A stretch of 8,197 bases of DNA from DASYSA01 sp036003885 (GCA_036003885.1 DASYSA010000715.1:1-8197); one strand, 5' to 3'; shown: positions 1 to 5,984, numbered from the stretch's first letter. Numbers and translations: made by a program. Notes: generated by a model from the sequence alone, not told the origin.

Positions 1-1
1 C

Positions 2-493
2 TACGCAGATGAGGTAGCTATCCTTTCGAAAATCACGGCTCAGACGCTGTTGGTCCTACTTGATGGTGTCGAGGATCCGCATAACCTCGGCGCCATCATA
101 CGCAGCGCTGAATGCGCGGGTGCAACGGCGGTCATCATACCCGAGCGACGGGCCGCGCATCTTACGGACGCGGTTGCAAAGACCTCGGCGGGCGCGGTTG
201 AGTATCTTCCGGTTGCTCGGGTGACTAATCTTGCGTCGTACATAGAGCAGCTCAAGAAGCAGAACGTTTGGGTTGTAGGGGTCGAGAGTTCGGCGAAGAT
301 GTCCTATACCGACTACGACTATGAAGGTGCGTTGGCTCTAGTCTTCGGTGGGGAGGGACAAGGGCTTCATCGACTGGTGCGCGAGCGATGCGATGTTCTT
401 GTGTCGATTCCGATGCATGGGCGGATCAGTTCGCTAAATGTTTCGGTAGCCGTGGGAGTGGTGCTGTTTGAGGCTATGAGGAGGAGGATTTAG
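2..493 (+). CDS. rlmB: 23S rRNA 2'-O-ribose methyltransferase, RlmB/TrmH (SPOUT) family, 5' end outside window
   Basis: The frame is open from base 2 and gives 163 visible residues, so the gene starts left of the window; the internal TTG at 50 is not the start. All three SpoU/TrmH motifs are present: motif 1 at residues 21-35 (DGVEDPHNLGAIIRS, with the Asn and Arg conserved for catalysis and SAM-knot folding), motif 2 (LVFGGEGQGL), and motif 3 near the C-terminus (IPMHGRISSLNVSVAVG). Together with CDVLVSIPM and the length downstream of motif 1, this fits RlmB, which methylates the 2'-O of G2251 in the 23S rRNA P-loop of E. coli. Family members have about 240-250 residues, so roughly 80 residues, mostly the L30e-like RNA-binding domain, are missing. 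The TAG stop at 491-493 lies inside the first unit of the heptamer array that follows. The next gene is convergent. TrmH relatives with other rRNA or tRNA targets cannot be fully excluded. Confidence 0.93.
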   Translation, partial: YADEVAILSKITAQTLLVLLDGVEDPHNLGAIIRSAECAGATAVIIPERRAAHLTDAVAKTSAGAVEYLPVARVTNLASYIEQLKKQNVWVVGVESSAKMSYTDYDYEGALALVFGGEGQGLHRLVRERCDVLVSIPMHGRISSLNVSVAVGVVLFEAMRRRI

Positions 494-637
494 GATCTAG
501 GATCTAGGATTTAGGATCTAGGGATATCCAGGATTTGAATCTACGGGCGACCGCCTGAGGTGCCATTCAAATGGACCCAAACGAAACCCTAAATCCAGAT
601 CCTAGATCCTAGATCCTAGATCCTAGATCCTAAATCC
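486..637. repeat. Facing heptamer arrays (GGATYTA) forming a giant inverted repeat between convergent genes
   Basis: The left arm, 486-520, is five perfect head-to-tail 7-mers: GGATTTA, GGATCTA, GGATCTA, GGATTTA, GGATCTA. The right arm, 590-637, is the same unit in reverse complement: TAAATCC, AGATCC (one base short), four TAGATCC, TAAATCC. The outer 35 bp of the arms can pair with a single G-U wobble, and both outermost units are the same T-variant. The roughly 82-nt loop holds a second inverted repeat, ATTTGAAT at 533-540 with ATTCAAAT at 565-572, and a GGATATCC palindrome at 522-529. The rlmB stop codon lies in the left arm. The last residues and stop of the MFS gene lie in the right arm. 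There is no U-tract, so a classical intrinsic terminator is not shown, but the fold could end or protect both converging transcripts. The pattern resembles the short tandem heptamer repeats known from cyanobacteria; any relation is inference. Confidence 0.95.
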
Positions 638-1851
638 TCCACTGCTTCCACTTCCTGGCTCTTGCTCGCCTCTACCGAAGGCAGCGTCAGTGCGAGTACC
701 AGGGCGACCAACATGATCGAGCCGCTGACCCAGTATGGAGTTACTCCATAGTTCTCAGCACCGCGATTTGTGTCTCGTTCCAGCAGCCACCCGCCGAACA
801 GTGGACCTATGATCCGGGCCAGACTCGCAACCGAGGACATCACCCCCATCACCCGCCCTTGCGCCGCCGGACTCACGCTCTTTGAGGCGAGCCCATTGAG
901 CGTCGGAGTCATCAGGCTGTTGCCTACCGCGATTCCTCCGCTCAGCAGTATTAACAGCGACGTCGATGGACTGAGCGGGAGCATGAACATGCTGACGGCA
1001 AACACGGCTGTGCCGGCGACGGCGAGAGCCTTATCGCCAAAGAGCTTCACCAACCTTCCGATCAAGCCACCTTGAATCACTGCTCCCAGGATTCCTACAT
1101 ACCCGAACAGCAATCCGGTGCGCCAGGCGTCAAAACCGAAGCGATGCTTAGCGAACAAGGCGTACGTTGCCGTTAACATTGCAAATGAGACAGTCGAAAA
1201 GAAGGAGGCTGCCATCACGACCCCCATTGTCCGGCTTCCCGCTTCGCTGATTATCTGAAAAATCGAAGCGCGTTTACTCGCGCCAGTCCGGTGCTGTGAG
1301 GAGAGGCTCTCAGGCAGCAAAAAGAAGAGTGCGGTCGCATTTGCCGCTGCCAGTCCAGCAGCAAACAGAAAGGGCGCGCCGGGTGAAATATGACTCATCA
1401 AGCCGCCGATCACCGGCCCTACGACAAAGCCCAGCCCGAACGCCGCGCCGATCAATCCCATTCCGCGCGAGCGCTCTTCTGGAGGCGTGACGTCTGCGAT
1501 ATAGGCTTGCGCGGTTGATATATTGCCGCCTGTTATGCCGTCGATAATCCGCGCGACAAACAGCACCCACAATGTGTTGGCGAAGCCCATCAGAAGGAAG
1601 CCGAGTGAGGTGCCGATCATGCTCACCAGCAGAACGGGCCGGCGGCCGATTCTGTCGGAGAGTCTGCCCAGGAGCGGCGCAAACACGAACTGCATCGCCG
1701 AGTAACTAGCCACCAGCAATCCGATGACGGCTTCGGAAGCGCCGAACTTCTCGGCGTAAAGCGGCAGTACTGGAATGACTATGCCGAAGCCGACGAGATC
1801 GATGAAGATGGTGACAAAGATGATGATGAGGGGTGATCGGCTCTTTGGCAT
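616..1851 (-). CDS. MFS drug/H+ antiporter, TetA (DHA1) type
   Basis: The 411-residue protein fits a 12-helix inner-membrane exporter of the TCR/Tet group. TM1 carries the Asp and GFGxxxPxxP pattern (D18, residues 21-30). Motif A is GRLSDRIGRRP at 62-72, between TM2 and TM3. Motif B is around R101-DGITGG, followed by NISTAQAYIADVTPPEERSRG, which is very typical of TetA-like proteins. The antiporter motif C is GAAFGLGFVVGPVIGG at 135-150 in TM5. It probably exports a small hydrophobic compound or drug in exchange for protons; tetracycline as substrate cannot be claimed. The start is the ATG at 1849-1851; an AAGGA stretch lies about 14 nt upstream, further than usual, so initiation looks weak. 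The C-terminal tail ends in DLGSRI, encoded by heptamer repeats that also supply the TAG stop. It lies 162 bp downstream of the flavoprotein gene on the same strand and could be cotranscribed or use its own promoter. Confidence 0.93.
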   Translation of the reverse strand: MPKSRSPLIIIFVTIFIDLVGFGIVIPVLPLYAEKFGASEAVIGLLVASYSAMQFVFAPLLGRLSDRIGRRPVLLVSMIGTSLGFLLMGFANTLWVLFVARIIDGITGGNISTAQAYIADVTPPEERSRGMGLIGAAFGLGFVVGPVIGGLMSHISPGAPFLFAAGLAAANATALFFLLPESLSSQHRTGASKRASIFQIISEAGSRTMGVVMAASFFSTVSFAMLTATYALFAKHRFGFDAWRTGLLFGYVGILGAVIQGGLIGRLVKLFGDKALAVAGTAVFAVSMFMLPLSPSTSLLILLSGGIAVGNSLMTPTLNGLASKSVSPAAQGRVMGVMSSVASLARIIGPLFGGWLLERDTNRGAENYGVTPYWVSGSIMLVALVLALTLPSVEASKSQEVEAVEDLGSRI

Positions 1852-1917
1852 TGGCCGCGCGAGATTCCTTTCAAGTTATGGAGCGAGAAGCCGACTCAAG
1901 AAAGAAAGTCGCGAAGG

Positions 1918-1945
1918 AGTTTACCAGTTTGATGGGGGTAAGCAA
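1918..1945 (-). promoter_or_regulatory. Possible sigma70-like promoter for the MFS gene
   Basis: On the minus strand TTGCTT (1940-1945) and TAAACT (1918-1923) are separated by 16 bp, about 65 bp upstream of the MFS start, within the 162-bp gap after the flavoprotein gene. Matches to consensus are 3/6 and 4/6, so this is only a candidate. A regulator gene or clear operator is not visible next to it. Confidence 0.22.
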
Positions 1946-2013
1946 ATTCGGATGGCCGAGCTTAGAAAAGGGGTAAGGCGTCTTACGGACCCGCCCGGAG
2001 CACGAGTAACCCG

Positions 2014-3213
2014 CTAGAATATCTGATAAGCCCGCTTCAACAAGTCGCGCTTGAGCGTCACGTAGCTCTGCTCACCCACCAGCGTCTTGATCAGAACCGT
2101 CCTTACACCCCGATGCCAGCGTGCCAGACTCACCACCGCATCCGTGAACACCTGCCCGAAGAAGTAACCGTGATAAAACCGCGGCAGCCTGTAAGACGCG
2201 TGCTCGAGATCATGGCCAAACTCCTGACGCCACCGCCGCTCATACGTCGCGGTTGGAGTCTCGTATGTGCTCGTCGAAACGCTCTCGCCAATCAACGCTT
2301 CCGCCAGCAGGTCGGCCGATTTGAACGCGTAGTAAATACCCTCACCTGTTATGGGATCGGCAAATCCCGCCGCATCGCCAATCAGCGCCCATCCCTCCCC
2401 CGTTGTTCGAAGCTCCTTCCAGCTCCTGAACTCAAGGGTCGGAATCTTAGCCCCGAAGAAACTGAGTCGAGACTCCTCGGGCAGCTTGCCCCCGTAGTAG
2501 TCGCACACAAAACTCTTCAACAGAGTGCGCAGCTCCTCAGAGGTCCTCTCGCCCAGCTTTGACGCCACGCCAAAGTTCATCACTTCAGGCCGCGGAAAGG
2601 CCCACAAATACCCGGTAAAATCCTTCAGGAACTTCACCACCGCTTCCTCATCACCTGCGCTGCCATTCCCGGGTCCCGCTTCTGAGGTCACGTTATATCC
2701 GAACGCGAGCGCGAGATCGCCCTTCGGGAAAATGCCCACAAGGCGACGCCTGGTGAAACTGGCCGCGCCATCCGCCCCCACCAGGTATGGCGCGCTCCAT
2801 CGTGCTCCATCGTCTGTAGTGAGACACCACTGGTTGCCCTCCCGTTCAAAATCGGTCACTGCGGCGCGCATGAATCTGGCCCCGGCATTTGTGGCCCGGT
2901 CGAGCACCAGCCGGTTCAAGACCTCCCTCGAGTAGATGGCAAATGGCTCATCGAGTCTTACGGAGACACGCCGTTCGAGAGGTGAGATGAGAGTTATGCG
3001 GTCAATCAGTTTCTTGGGATAACTTCCGCTCTGCAGGATGAAGGCAAACTCGCGAAGAGCTCGGGTGGGCACGCCTCCGCCGCAAGGTTTTTCCCAGGCC
3101 CCTTTTGGATCGAATAGCACTACGTCTCGACCGGATGCTGCAAGTCGCGAAGCCAGGTGGGCCCCTGCCGGGCCGGCTCCTAGTATCGCGATCTCTGCTG
3201 ACTGCTCGGGCAT
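2014..3213 (-). CDS. Geranylgeranyl reductase family FAD-dependent oxidoreductase
   Basis: The 399-residue flavoprotein has an N-terminal Rossmann FAD motif GAGPAG at 12-17 with Asp35 ending the second strand, then KPCGGG at 42-47, the Cys-Gly-Gly signature of geranylgeranyl reductases. A GADG motif follows at 146-149. Y-L-W-A-F-P at 202-207 matches the YxWxFP signature that lines the isoprenoid pocket in this family. GDAAGFADPITGEGI at 279-293 is the second FAD-phosphate-binding motif. Family members saturate double bonds of polyprenyl chains (archaeal lipids, phytyl chains, menaquinone side chains); here the substrate is unknown, and a menaquinone or polyprenyl-phosphate carrier are both possible. 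I chose the ATG at 3211-3213. An in-frame TTG at 3222 would add three residues but would lie upstream of the predicted transcription start. No ribosome binding site is seen before either. It is divergent from two glycosyltransferase genes. A halogenase or other PHBH-fold enzyme is less likely because of the two signature motifs. Confidence 0.88.
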   Translation of the reverse strand: MPEQSAEIAILGAGPAGAHLASRLAASGRDVVLFDPKGAWEKPCGGGVPTRALREFAFILQSGSYPKKLIDRITLISPLERRVSVRLDEPFAIYSREVLNRLVLDRATNAGARFMRAAVTDFEREGNQWCLTTDDGARWSAPYLVGADGAASFTRRRLVGIFPKGDLALAFGYNVTSEAGPGNGSAGDEEAVVKFLKDFTGYLWAFPRPEVMNFGVASKLGERTSEELRTLLKSFVCDYYGGKLPEESRLSFFGAKIPTLEFRSWKELRTTGEGWALIGDAAGFADPITGEGIYYAFKSADLLAEALIGESVSTSTYETPTATYERRWRQEFGHDLEHASYRLPRFYHGYFFGQVFTDAVVSLARWHRGVRTVLIKTLVGEQSYVTLKRDLLKRAYQIF

Positions 3214-3223
3214 AGACGGCAAA

Positions 3224-3252
3224 AGTCTAACGGGTCAATAAATGCGAATCAA
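3224..3252 (-). promoter_or_regulatory. Candidate promoter giving a near-leaderless mRNA for the flavoprotein gene
   Basis: On the minus strand TTGATT (3247-3252, 4/6) and TAGACT (3224-3229, 4/6) have an ideal 17-bp spacer. The expected transcription start, about 7 nt downstream near 3217, is only a few bases before the ATG at 3213. This would explain the missing ribosome binding site. The heptamer array at 3260-3294 begins just upstream of the -35 element. Confidence 0.35.
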
Positions 3253-3259
3253 GCAGGAA

Positions 3260-3294
3260 GAAATTCGAAATGCGAAATTCGAAATGCGAAATTG
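3260..3294 (+). repeat. Heptamer array GAAATTC/GAAATGC, left arm
   Basis: Five 7-mers run head to tail without gaps: GAAATTC, GAAATGC, GAAATTC, GAAATGC, GAAATTG. The two variants alternate, so there is also a 14-bp period. The array sits directly upstream of the putative promoter of the flavoprotein gene. A facing partner lies at 3408-3461. Confidence 0.9.
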
Positions 3295-3311
3295 CTCACA
3301 CGATTCTTGAC

Positions 3312-3323
3312 GGGGACGGTCCC
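3312..3323. repeat. Short GC-rich palindrome GGGGACGGTCCC between the heptamer arms
   Basis: GGGA-CGG-TCCC forms a short dyad in the 113-bp spacer between the two GAAATKC arms. Similar GGGGAC-GTCCC motifs occur in REP-like elements of some bacteria, but with a single copy here that link is only a guess. Confidence 0.35.
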
Positions 3324-3407
3324 TCGATTGTGCGATTCTGATTTCATTCGTGCAAGCAGGACCTGGCTTTCCGCGCAAAATCGTGATGCGCACCCCTCAG
3401 GCAGGAA

Positions 3408-3461
3408 GAATTTCGCATTTCGCATCATTTCGAATTTCGAAAATTCGGAAATTCTCATTTC
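3408..3461 (-). repeat. Heptamer array GAATTTC/GCATTTC, right arm (degenerate)
   Basis: Units read GAATTTC, GCATTTC, a 10-base variant GCATCATTTC, GAATTTC, then GAAAATTC, GGAAATTC and TCATTTC. The first units are the reverse complement of the GAAATTC/GAAATGC units at 3260-3294, so the two arms can pair across about 113 bp. This arm has insertions that break the 7-base phase, suggesting it is older or less constrained than the left arm. Confidence 0.8.
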
Positions 3462-3596
3462 CCCTGCTATGATCGCGCACTGGATGGGAGGCGCGTTGCG
3501 TGTGAGGTTGAAGGATGACAAGCGCAGGGAACTGACAGCAGTGCGGGACAGGGTCAAGGTACTAAAGCAGCGACTCCAATTCTAACGGGGGGAGAC

Positions 3597-3617
3597 GTTT
3601 CGCGTTCCGCGTTTGCA
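3597..3617 (-). repeat. Short heptamer array GTTTCGC/GTTCCGC, left arm of the third family
   Basis: Three units, GTTTCGC, GTTCCGC and GTTTGCA, are the reverse complement of the GAAACGC/GGAACGC units that begin about 80 bp downstream inside the GT2 coding sequence. In the mRNA this arm could pair with the start of the coding array and enclose the ribosome binding site and TTG start, if transcription begins upstream of it. Confidence 0.75.
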
Positions 3618-3630
3618 TCTTAGTAAAATC

Positions 3631-3638
3631 AGAAGGGG
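3631..3638 (+). promoter_or_regulatory. Ribosome binding site supporting a TTG start for the GT2 gene
   Basis: AGAAGGGG lies 6 nt before the TTG at 3645. The frame is closed by a TAG at 3621-3623, and no ATG, GTG or TTG occurs in frame between 3648 and the start of the glycosyltransferase fold. This TTG is therefore the only usual start codon available. Confidence 0.7.
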
Positions 3639-3644
3639 CTGATC

Positions 3645-4670
3645 TTGCCAGAGCATACATCACCGCAGAGGCACCAAGAACGCAAAAGGGACGCAGAGGA
3701 ACGCGAAACGCGGAACGCAGAACGCGAAACGCAAAACGCAAAACCCGAAACCCGAAACCCGAAACCCGAAACGCCTCTGCTATCGGTCATCGTGCCGTGT
3801 TACAACTCTGAGCTGACCATCCGCGAGTGCCTGACTGCCATCCTCAATCAGCAAACAGAGATTAGCTTCGACGTCATAGTGGTGGACAGCTCATCCGACC
3901 TGACCCCAGGAATCGTCGAGCGGGAGTTTCCTTCAGTTCGGCTGATTCGGTTCAACAAACGCACGTATGCCGGGGCCGCTCGCAATGCAGGAGCGAAAGC
4001 CACCACGGCCCAGTATTGCCTGATGATCGATTCCGACTGCGTCGCTCGGCCTGACCTGATCCAGCGAGTGGTGGAACGTCACCGCGAAGAGTCTTACGCC
4101 GCGGTTGGCGGCTCACTCCGCAACGGCACGCCCGGGAGCCTGAGCGGCTGGATCGGATACTTGATCGAGTTCAAGGAGTTCATGCCGACTGCGCCCATGC
4201 GACTCGAGAAGAGCATCCCGACCGCTAATCTCGCGTACCGGCGCGAGGCGTTGGAACGCCACGGTTATTTTGACGAAGAGATGTGGCTCGCCGAAGACAT
4301 CCTGCTCAACTGGAAGATGTACAACTCGGGCGAGCGCATTCTGTTCGATCCTGCGATTGAGGTGGCCCATTTGAATCGCACCGGGTGGCGTCCGGTGTTG
4401 TCTTACCAGGTAAGCCTGGGGAGCTTGTCGGCCGCAGCGAGAAGGCGAGGGGGTCTGCCAGGGGAGATCCTGCTTAGGCATCCGTTGTTGATCCTGCTTA
4501 TGCCATTTGTGAGGACCTTGCGCGCGGCCCAGTGGTTTGCAGCATACGACCGGAGAGTCCTGGGGTTGTTCCTGCTGATATGGCCGCTGTACTTGTTGGC
4601 GGCGGCATTCTGGTCCTTCGGTTTCTTTCGCGAAGTCATGGAAGAGAGCTGGCAAGAGGCCAGCGAATAG
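3645..4670 (+). CDS. Family 2 glycosyltransferase with repeat-encoded N-terminal extension and C-terminal membrane segment
   Basis: The 341-residue protein has a GT-A fold starting at residue 46 (LSVIVPCYN). Nucleotide-binding VVDSSSD is at 79-85, the metal-binding DxD is D129-S-D131, the acceptor-side ED is at 217-218 (LAEDILLNW), and PTANLAYRREAL is at 192-203, all as in inverting GT2 enzymes that move a sugar from a nucleotide donor. Two hydrophobic stretches near 280-325 (LLILLMPFVRTL and LGLFLLIWPLYLLAAAFW) suggest C-terminal membrane attachment, so the acceptor is probably a lipid or polyprenyl-linked sugar. Residues 1-44 are polar, rich in Glu, Arg, Asn, Pro and Thr, and mostly encoded by heptamer repeats. 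The TTG start with its ribosome binding site is the only usual start, so the extension should be translated. The next gene begins 15 bp downstream on the same strand. Donor and acceptor sugars are unknown. Confidence 0.9.
   Translation: MPEHTSPQRHQERKRDAEERETRNAERETQNAKPETRNPKPETPLLSVIVPCYNSELTIRECLTAILNQQTEISFDVIVVDSSSDLTPGIVEREFPSVRLIRFNKRTYAGAARNAGAKATTAQYCLMIDSDCVARPDLIQRVVERHREESYAAVGGSLRNGTPGSLSGWIGYLIEFKEFMPTAPMRLEKSIPTANLAYRREALERHGYFDEEMWLAEDILLNWKMYNSGERILFDPAIEVAHLNRTGWRPVLSYQVSLGSLSAAARRRGGLPGEILLRHPLLILLMPFVRTLRAAQWFAAYDRRVLGLFLLIWPLYLLAAAFWSFGFFREVMEESWQEASE
3663..3774 (+). repeat. Translated heptamer array GAAACGC/GAAACCC inside the GT2 gene
   Basis: From 3698 to 3774 there are eleven uninterrupted 7-mers: GGAACGC, GAAACGC, GGAACGC, AGAACGC, GAAACGC, AAAACGC, AAAACCC, three GAAACCC, GAAACGC. 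The 7-base phase extends further back in degenerate form: AGAACGC at 3677-3683 is 42 bases from the identical unit at 3719, and CGCAGAGG occurs at 3664 and again at 3692, 28 bases apart. Because 7 is not a multiple of 3, the protein repeat has a 7-residue period, seen as RETRNAE, RETQNAK, PETRNPK, PET. The array has no stop codon in the GT2 frame. Confidence 0.93.
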
Positions 4671-4685
4671 AGCATCCCCTTTGAG

Positions 4686-5927
4686 GTGAGCTTGACCGAT
4701 CGAATCACTCTATCGAACCGGAGGGTTCTCGATATCTCTTTCTTTTTGCTGGCCCTGGTCTCATTGACCTATGCTGTGGCTACCGCGCCGCGGGGCGGTT
4801 CCGATTTGCGCTTCTTCTGGGAATGTGGGCAAAGCTGGCTGGATGGGACTTATAAAATTGGAAGCGGCCCCGGTCGTCTGTACCCACCGTTTTCCGCGCC
4901 GATGTTTGCGCCGCTTGCGCTAGTCCCGTTCGACTACCTGGTAATCATCTGGCTTGCCTTCAACATTGCGCTGACTTTTCTGACGCTGCATCTTGCGATC
5001 AGACTCTACGGCGCTGAATGGATGCTGCGGCCCGCGTTCTATCTGTCCGCGATGCTGTTAACGTGGGCAGGGTTCAGGGTCACGCTCAGGTTGGGACACA
5101 TCAGTCTACTCATGACCGCACTGGTGCTTGGCGCGTTGTTAGCCAGTCGAAGGAATAGAAAGGTGTTGGCCGGCGTGCTGATGGGTCTCTCTCTTTGCAA
5201 GTATTCGTTGACGCTTCCCTTCCTCCTGTATTTCATCTTCAGAAAAGAGTGGAAGGTCGCGGCTGTGGCGTTGATGGTACCGTTGGTTTTTGCGGAGGTC
5301 TTCGCGCTGCGAATGGGGACGACGGTCGTCGATTCGTGCAGGACGTATGCGAGCGTGATGTTTGAGGGCCAGGTGGCAGGCGGAACGGGTTGGATGGGCA
5401 CAGCCGGCAATACCGAGATAAGACCGTTGTTGATGAGCGTCACAGGTGGCAACGAAACGCTGACGCTCGCTCTCACGGTCACGCTGGGGCTCGCAGGGCT
5501 GATCGCGATGGCGGTTGTCTTTAGGCGAACGCCGGAATGCGAGAAGGCGCAATTCGCCGTGCTCGCGCTCTTCGCTCTGTGGTCGGCTTATCATCGAGTC
5601 TACGATTCTGTGATCTGCATTTTGCCGGCCGCGTTGCTAATCGACTTCGTCGTGCGGAAGAAGCTTGTTGGATTCAGTCGTTTCTGGCTCGGGGGTCTTG
5701 GCCTGCTGACGCTGAGTCTACCGGGCTTGTTGACTGAACGGCTTCACTTGGATGCAGCGGAGTTATCGGGCAATCCGGCTGGCTGGCTCGGGCTGCACAT
5801 TGAGAGGTTGTTGGTGTTTGGGCTGTTCTGGTCGCTTCTATTTGTGATGTGGCGCGAGGCACGAAGCCACCGGGCGTCAGTTCATGGTGTTCCGCTTTCA
5901 CCTGGCACGACTAGCGCTGACTTATGA
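4686..5927 (+). CDS. Polytopic membrane glycosyltransferase, GT87/DUF2029-like
   Basis: The 413-residue hydrophobic protein has about ten predicted transmembrane helices and the GT-C layout: TM1 at about 17-34, then an outer loop with GGSDLRFFW, where Asp40 is the likely catalytic acid, and LYPPFSAPMFAPLALVPF at 65-82, the YPP-PLA pattern typical of DUF2029. Known relatives are polyprenyl-phosphate-mannose-dependent mannosyltransferases of actinobacteria; they use lipid-phosphate sugars outside the membrane. The donor here is unknown. The length is usual for the family. The start is uncertain: GTG at 4686, or TTG at 4692, two codons on and preceded by GAGGTG with only 3 nt spacing. The 15-bp gap to the GT2 gene implies one operon and suggests that the GT2 enzyme makes or extends the lipid-linked substrate. 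The next gene is convergent, 57 bp away. Confidence 0.82.
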   Translation: MSLTDRITLSNRRVLDISFFLLALVSLTYAVATAPRGGSDLRFFWECGQSWLDGTYKIGSGPGRLYPPFSAPMFAPLALVPFDYLVIIWLAFNIALTFLTLHLAIRLYGAEWMLRPAFYLSAMLLTWAGFRVTLRLGHISLLMTALVLGALLASRRNRKVLAGVLMGLSLCKYSLTLPFLLYFIFRKEWKVAAVALMVPLVFAEVFALRMGTTVVDSCRTYASVMFEGQVAGGTGWMGTAGNTEIRPLLMSVTGGNETLTLALTVTLGLAGLIAMAVVFRRTPECEKAQFAVLALFALWSAYHRVYDSVICILPAALLIDFVVRKKLVGFSRFWLGGLGLLTLSLPGLLTERLHLDAAELSGNPAGWLGLHIERLLVFGLFWSLLFVMWREARSHRASVHGVPLSPGTTSADL

Positions 5928-5970
5928 AGTTACCTAAATTCGCCCGTAATAGCTCGCTTTCAACCTGGCG

Positions 5971-5984
5971 GAACTAAAAAGTTC
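5971..5984. terminator. Small hairpin between convergent genes, doubtful terminator
   Basis: GAACT-AAAA-AGTTC is a perfect 5-bp dyad immediately beyond the stop codon of the aldolase-like gene and 43 bp beyond the GT87 stop. It is AT-rich and lacks a clear U-tract, so termination is only possible, not shown. No better candidate exists in the 57-bp gap. Confidence 0.2.

Larger units (their letters stand above)
3214..3644. other. Repeat-rich divergent intergenic region
   Basis: About 430 bp separate the divergent flavoprotein and GT2 genes. The region contains a possible promoter for the former, facing heptamer arrays at 3260-3294 and 3408-3461, a palindrome at 3312-3323, the short left arm of a third heptamer family at 3597-3617, and the ribosome binding site of the GT2 gene. 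A 19-base direct repeat, TCARGCAGGAAGAAWTTCG, occurs at 3249-3267 and 3397-3415. A 38-codon frame at 3469-3585 ends in a Lys/Arg-rich, possibly helical segment but has no ribosome binding site; I do not call it a gene. No convincing promoter for the GT2 gene could be picked out. Confidence 0.8.

Noticed and set aside
486..637. Heptamer region as a CRISPR array
   Set aside because: Units are 7 bp and contiguous, with no spacers and no cas genes nearby.
2113..2562. Long open frame on the plus strand opposite the flavoprotein gene
   Set aside because: It is antisense to a gene with clear family motifs, its product has no recognisable domain, and it is explained by codon bias of the real gene.
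3469..3585. A 38-codon frame in the intergenic region (MIAHWMGG..., ending in a Lys/Arg-rich helix-like stretch)
   Set aside because: No ribosome binding site; the ATG overlaps a TATGAT that could equally be a -10 element; no family recognised; its longer form runs through heptamer repeats.
3624..3629. TAAAAT as a -10 element for the GT2 gene
   Set aside because: No -35 at a usable distance, and transcription would begin within the ribosome binding site.
5893..5976. Imperfect direct repeat CGCTTTCA-CCTGGC at 5893-5906 and 5955-5969
   Set aside because: Only two copies, one inside the GT87 coding end, with a base gap; could be chance and has no supporting context.
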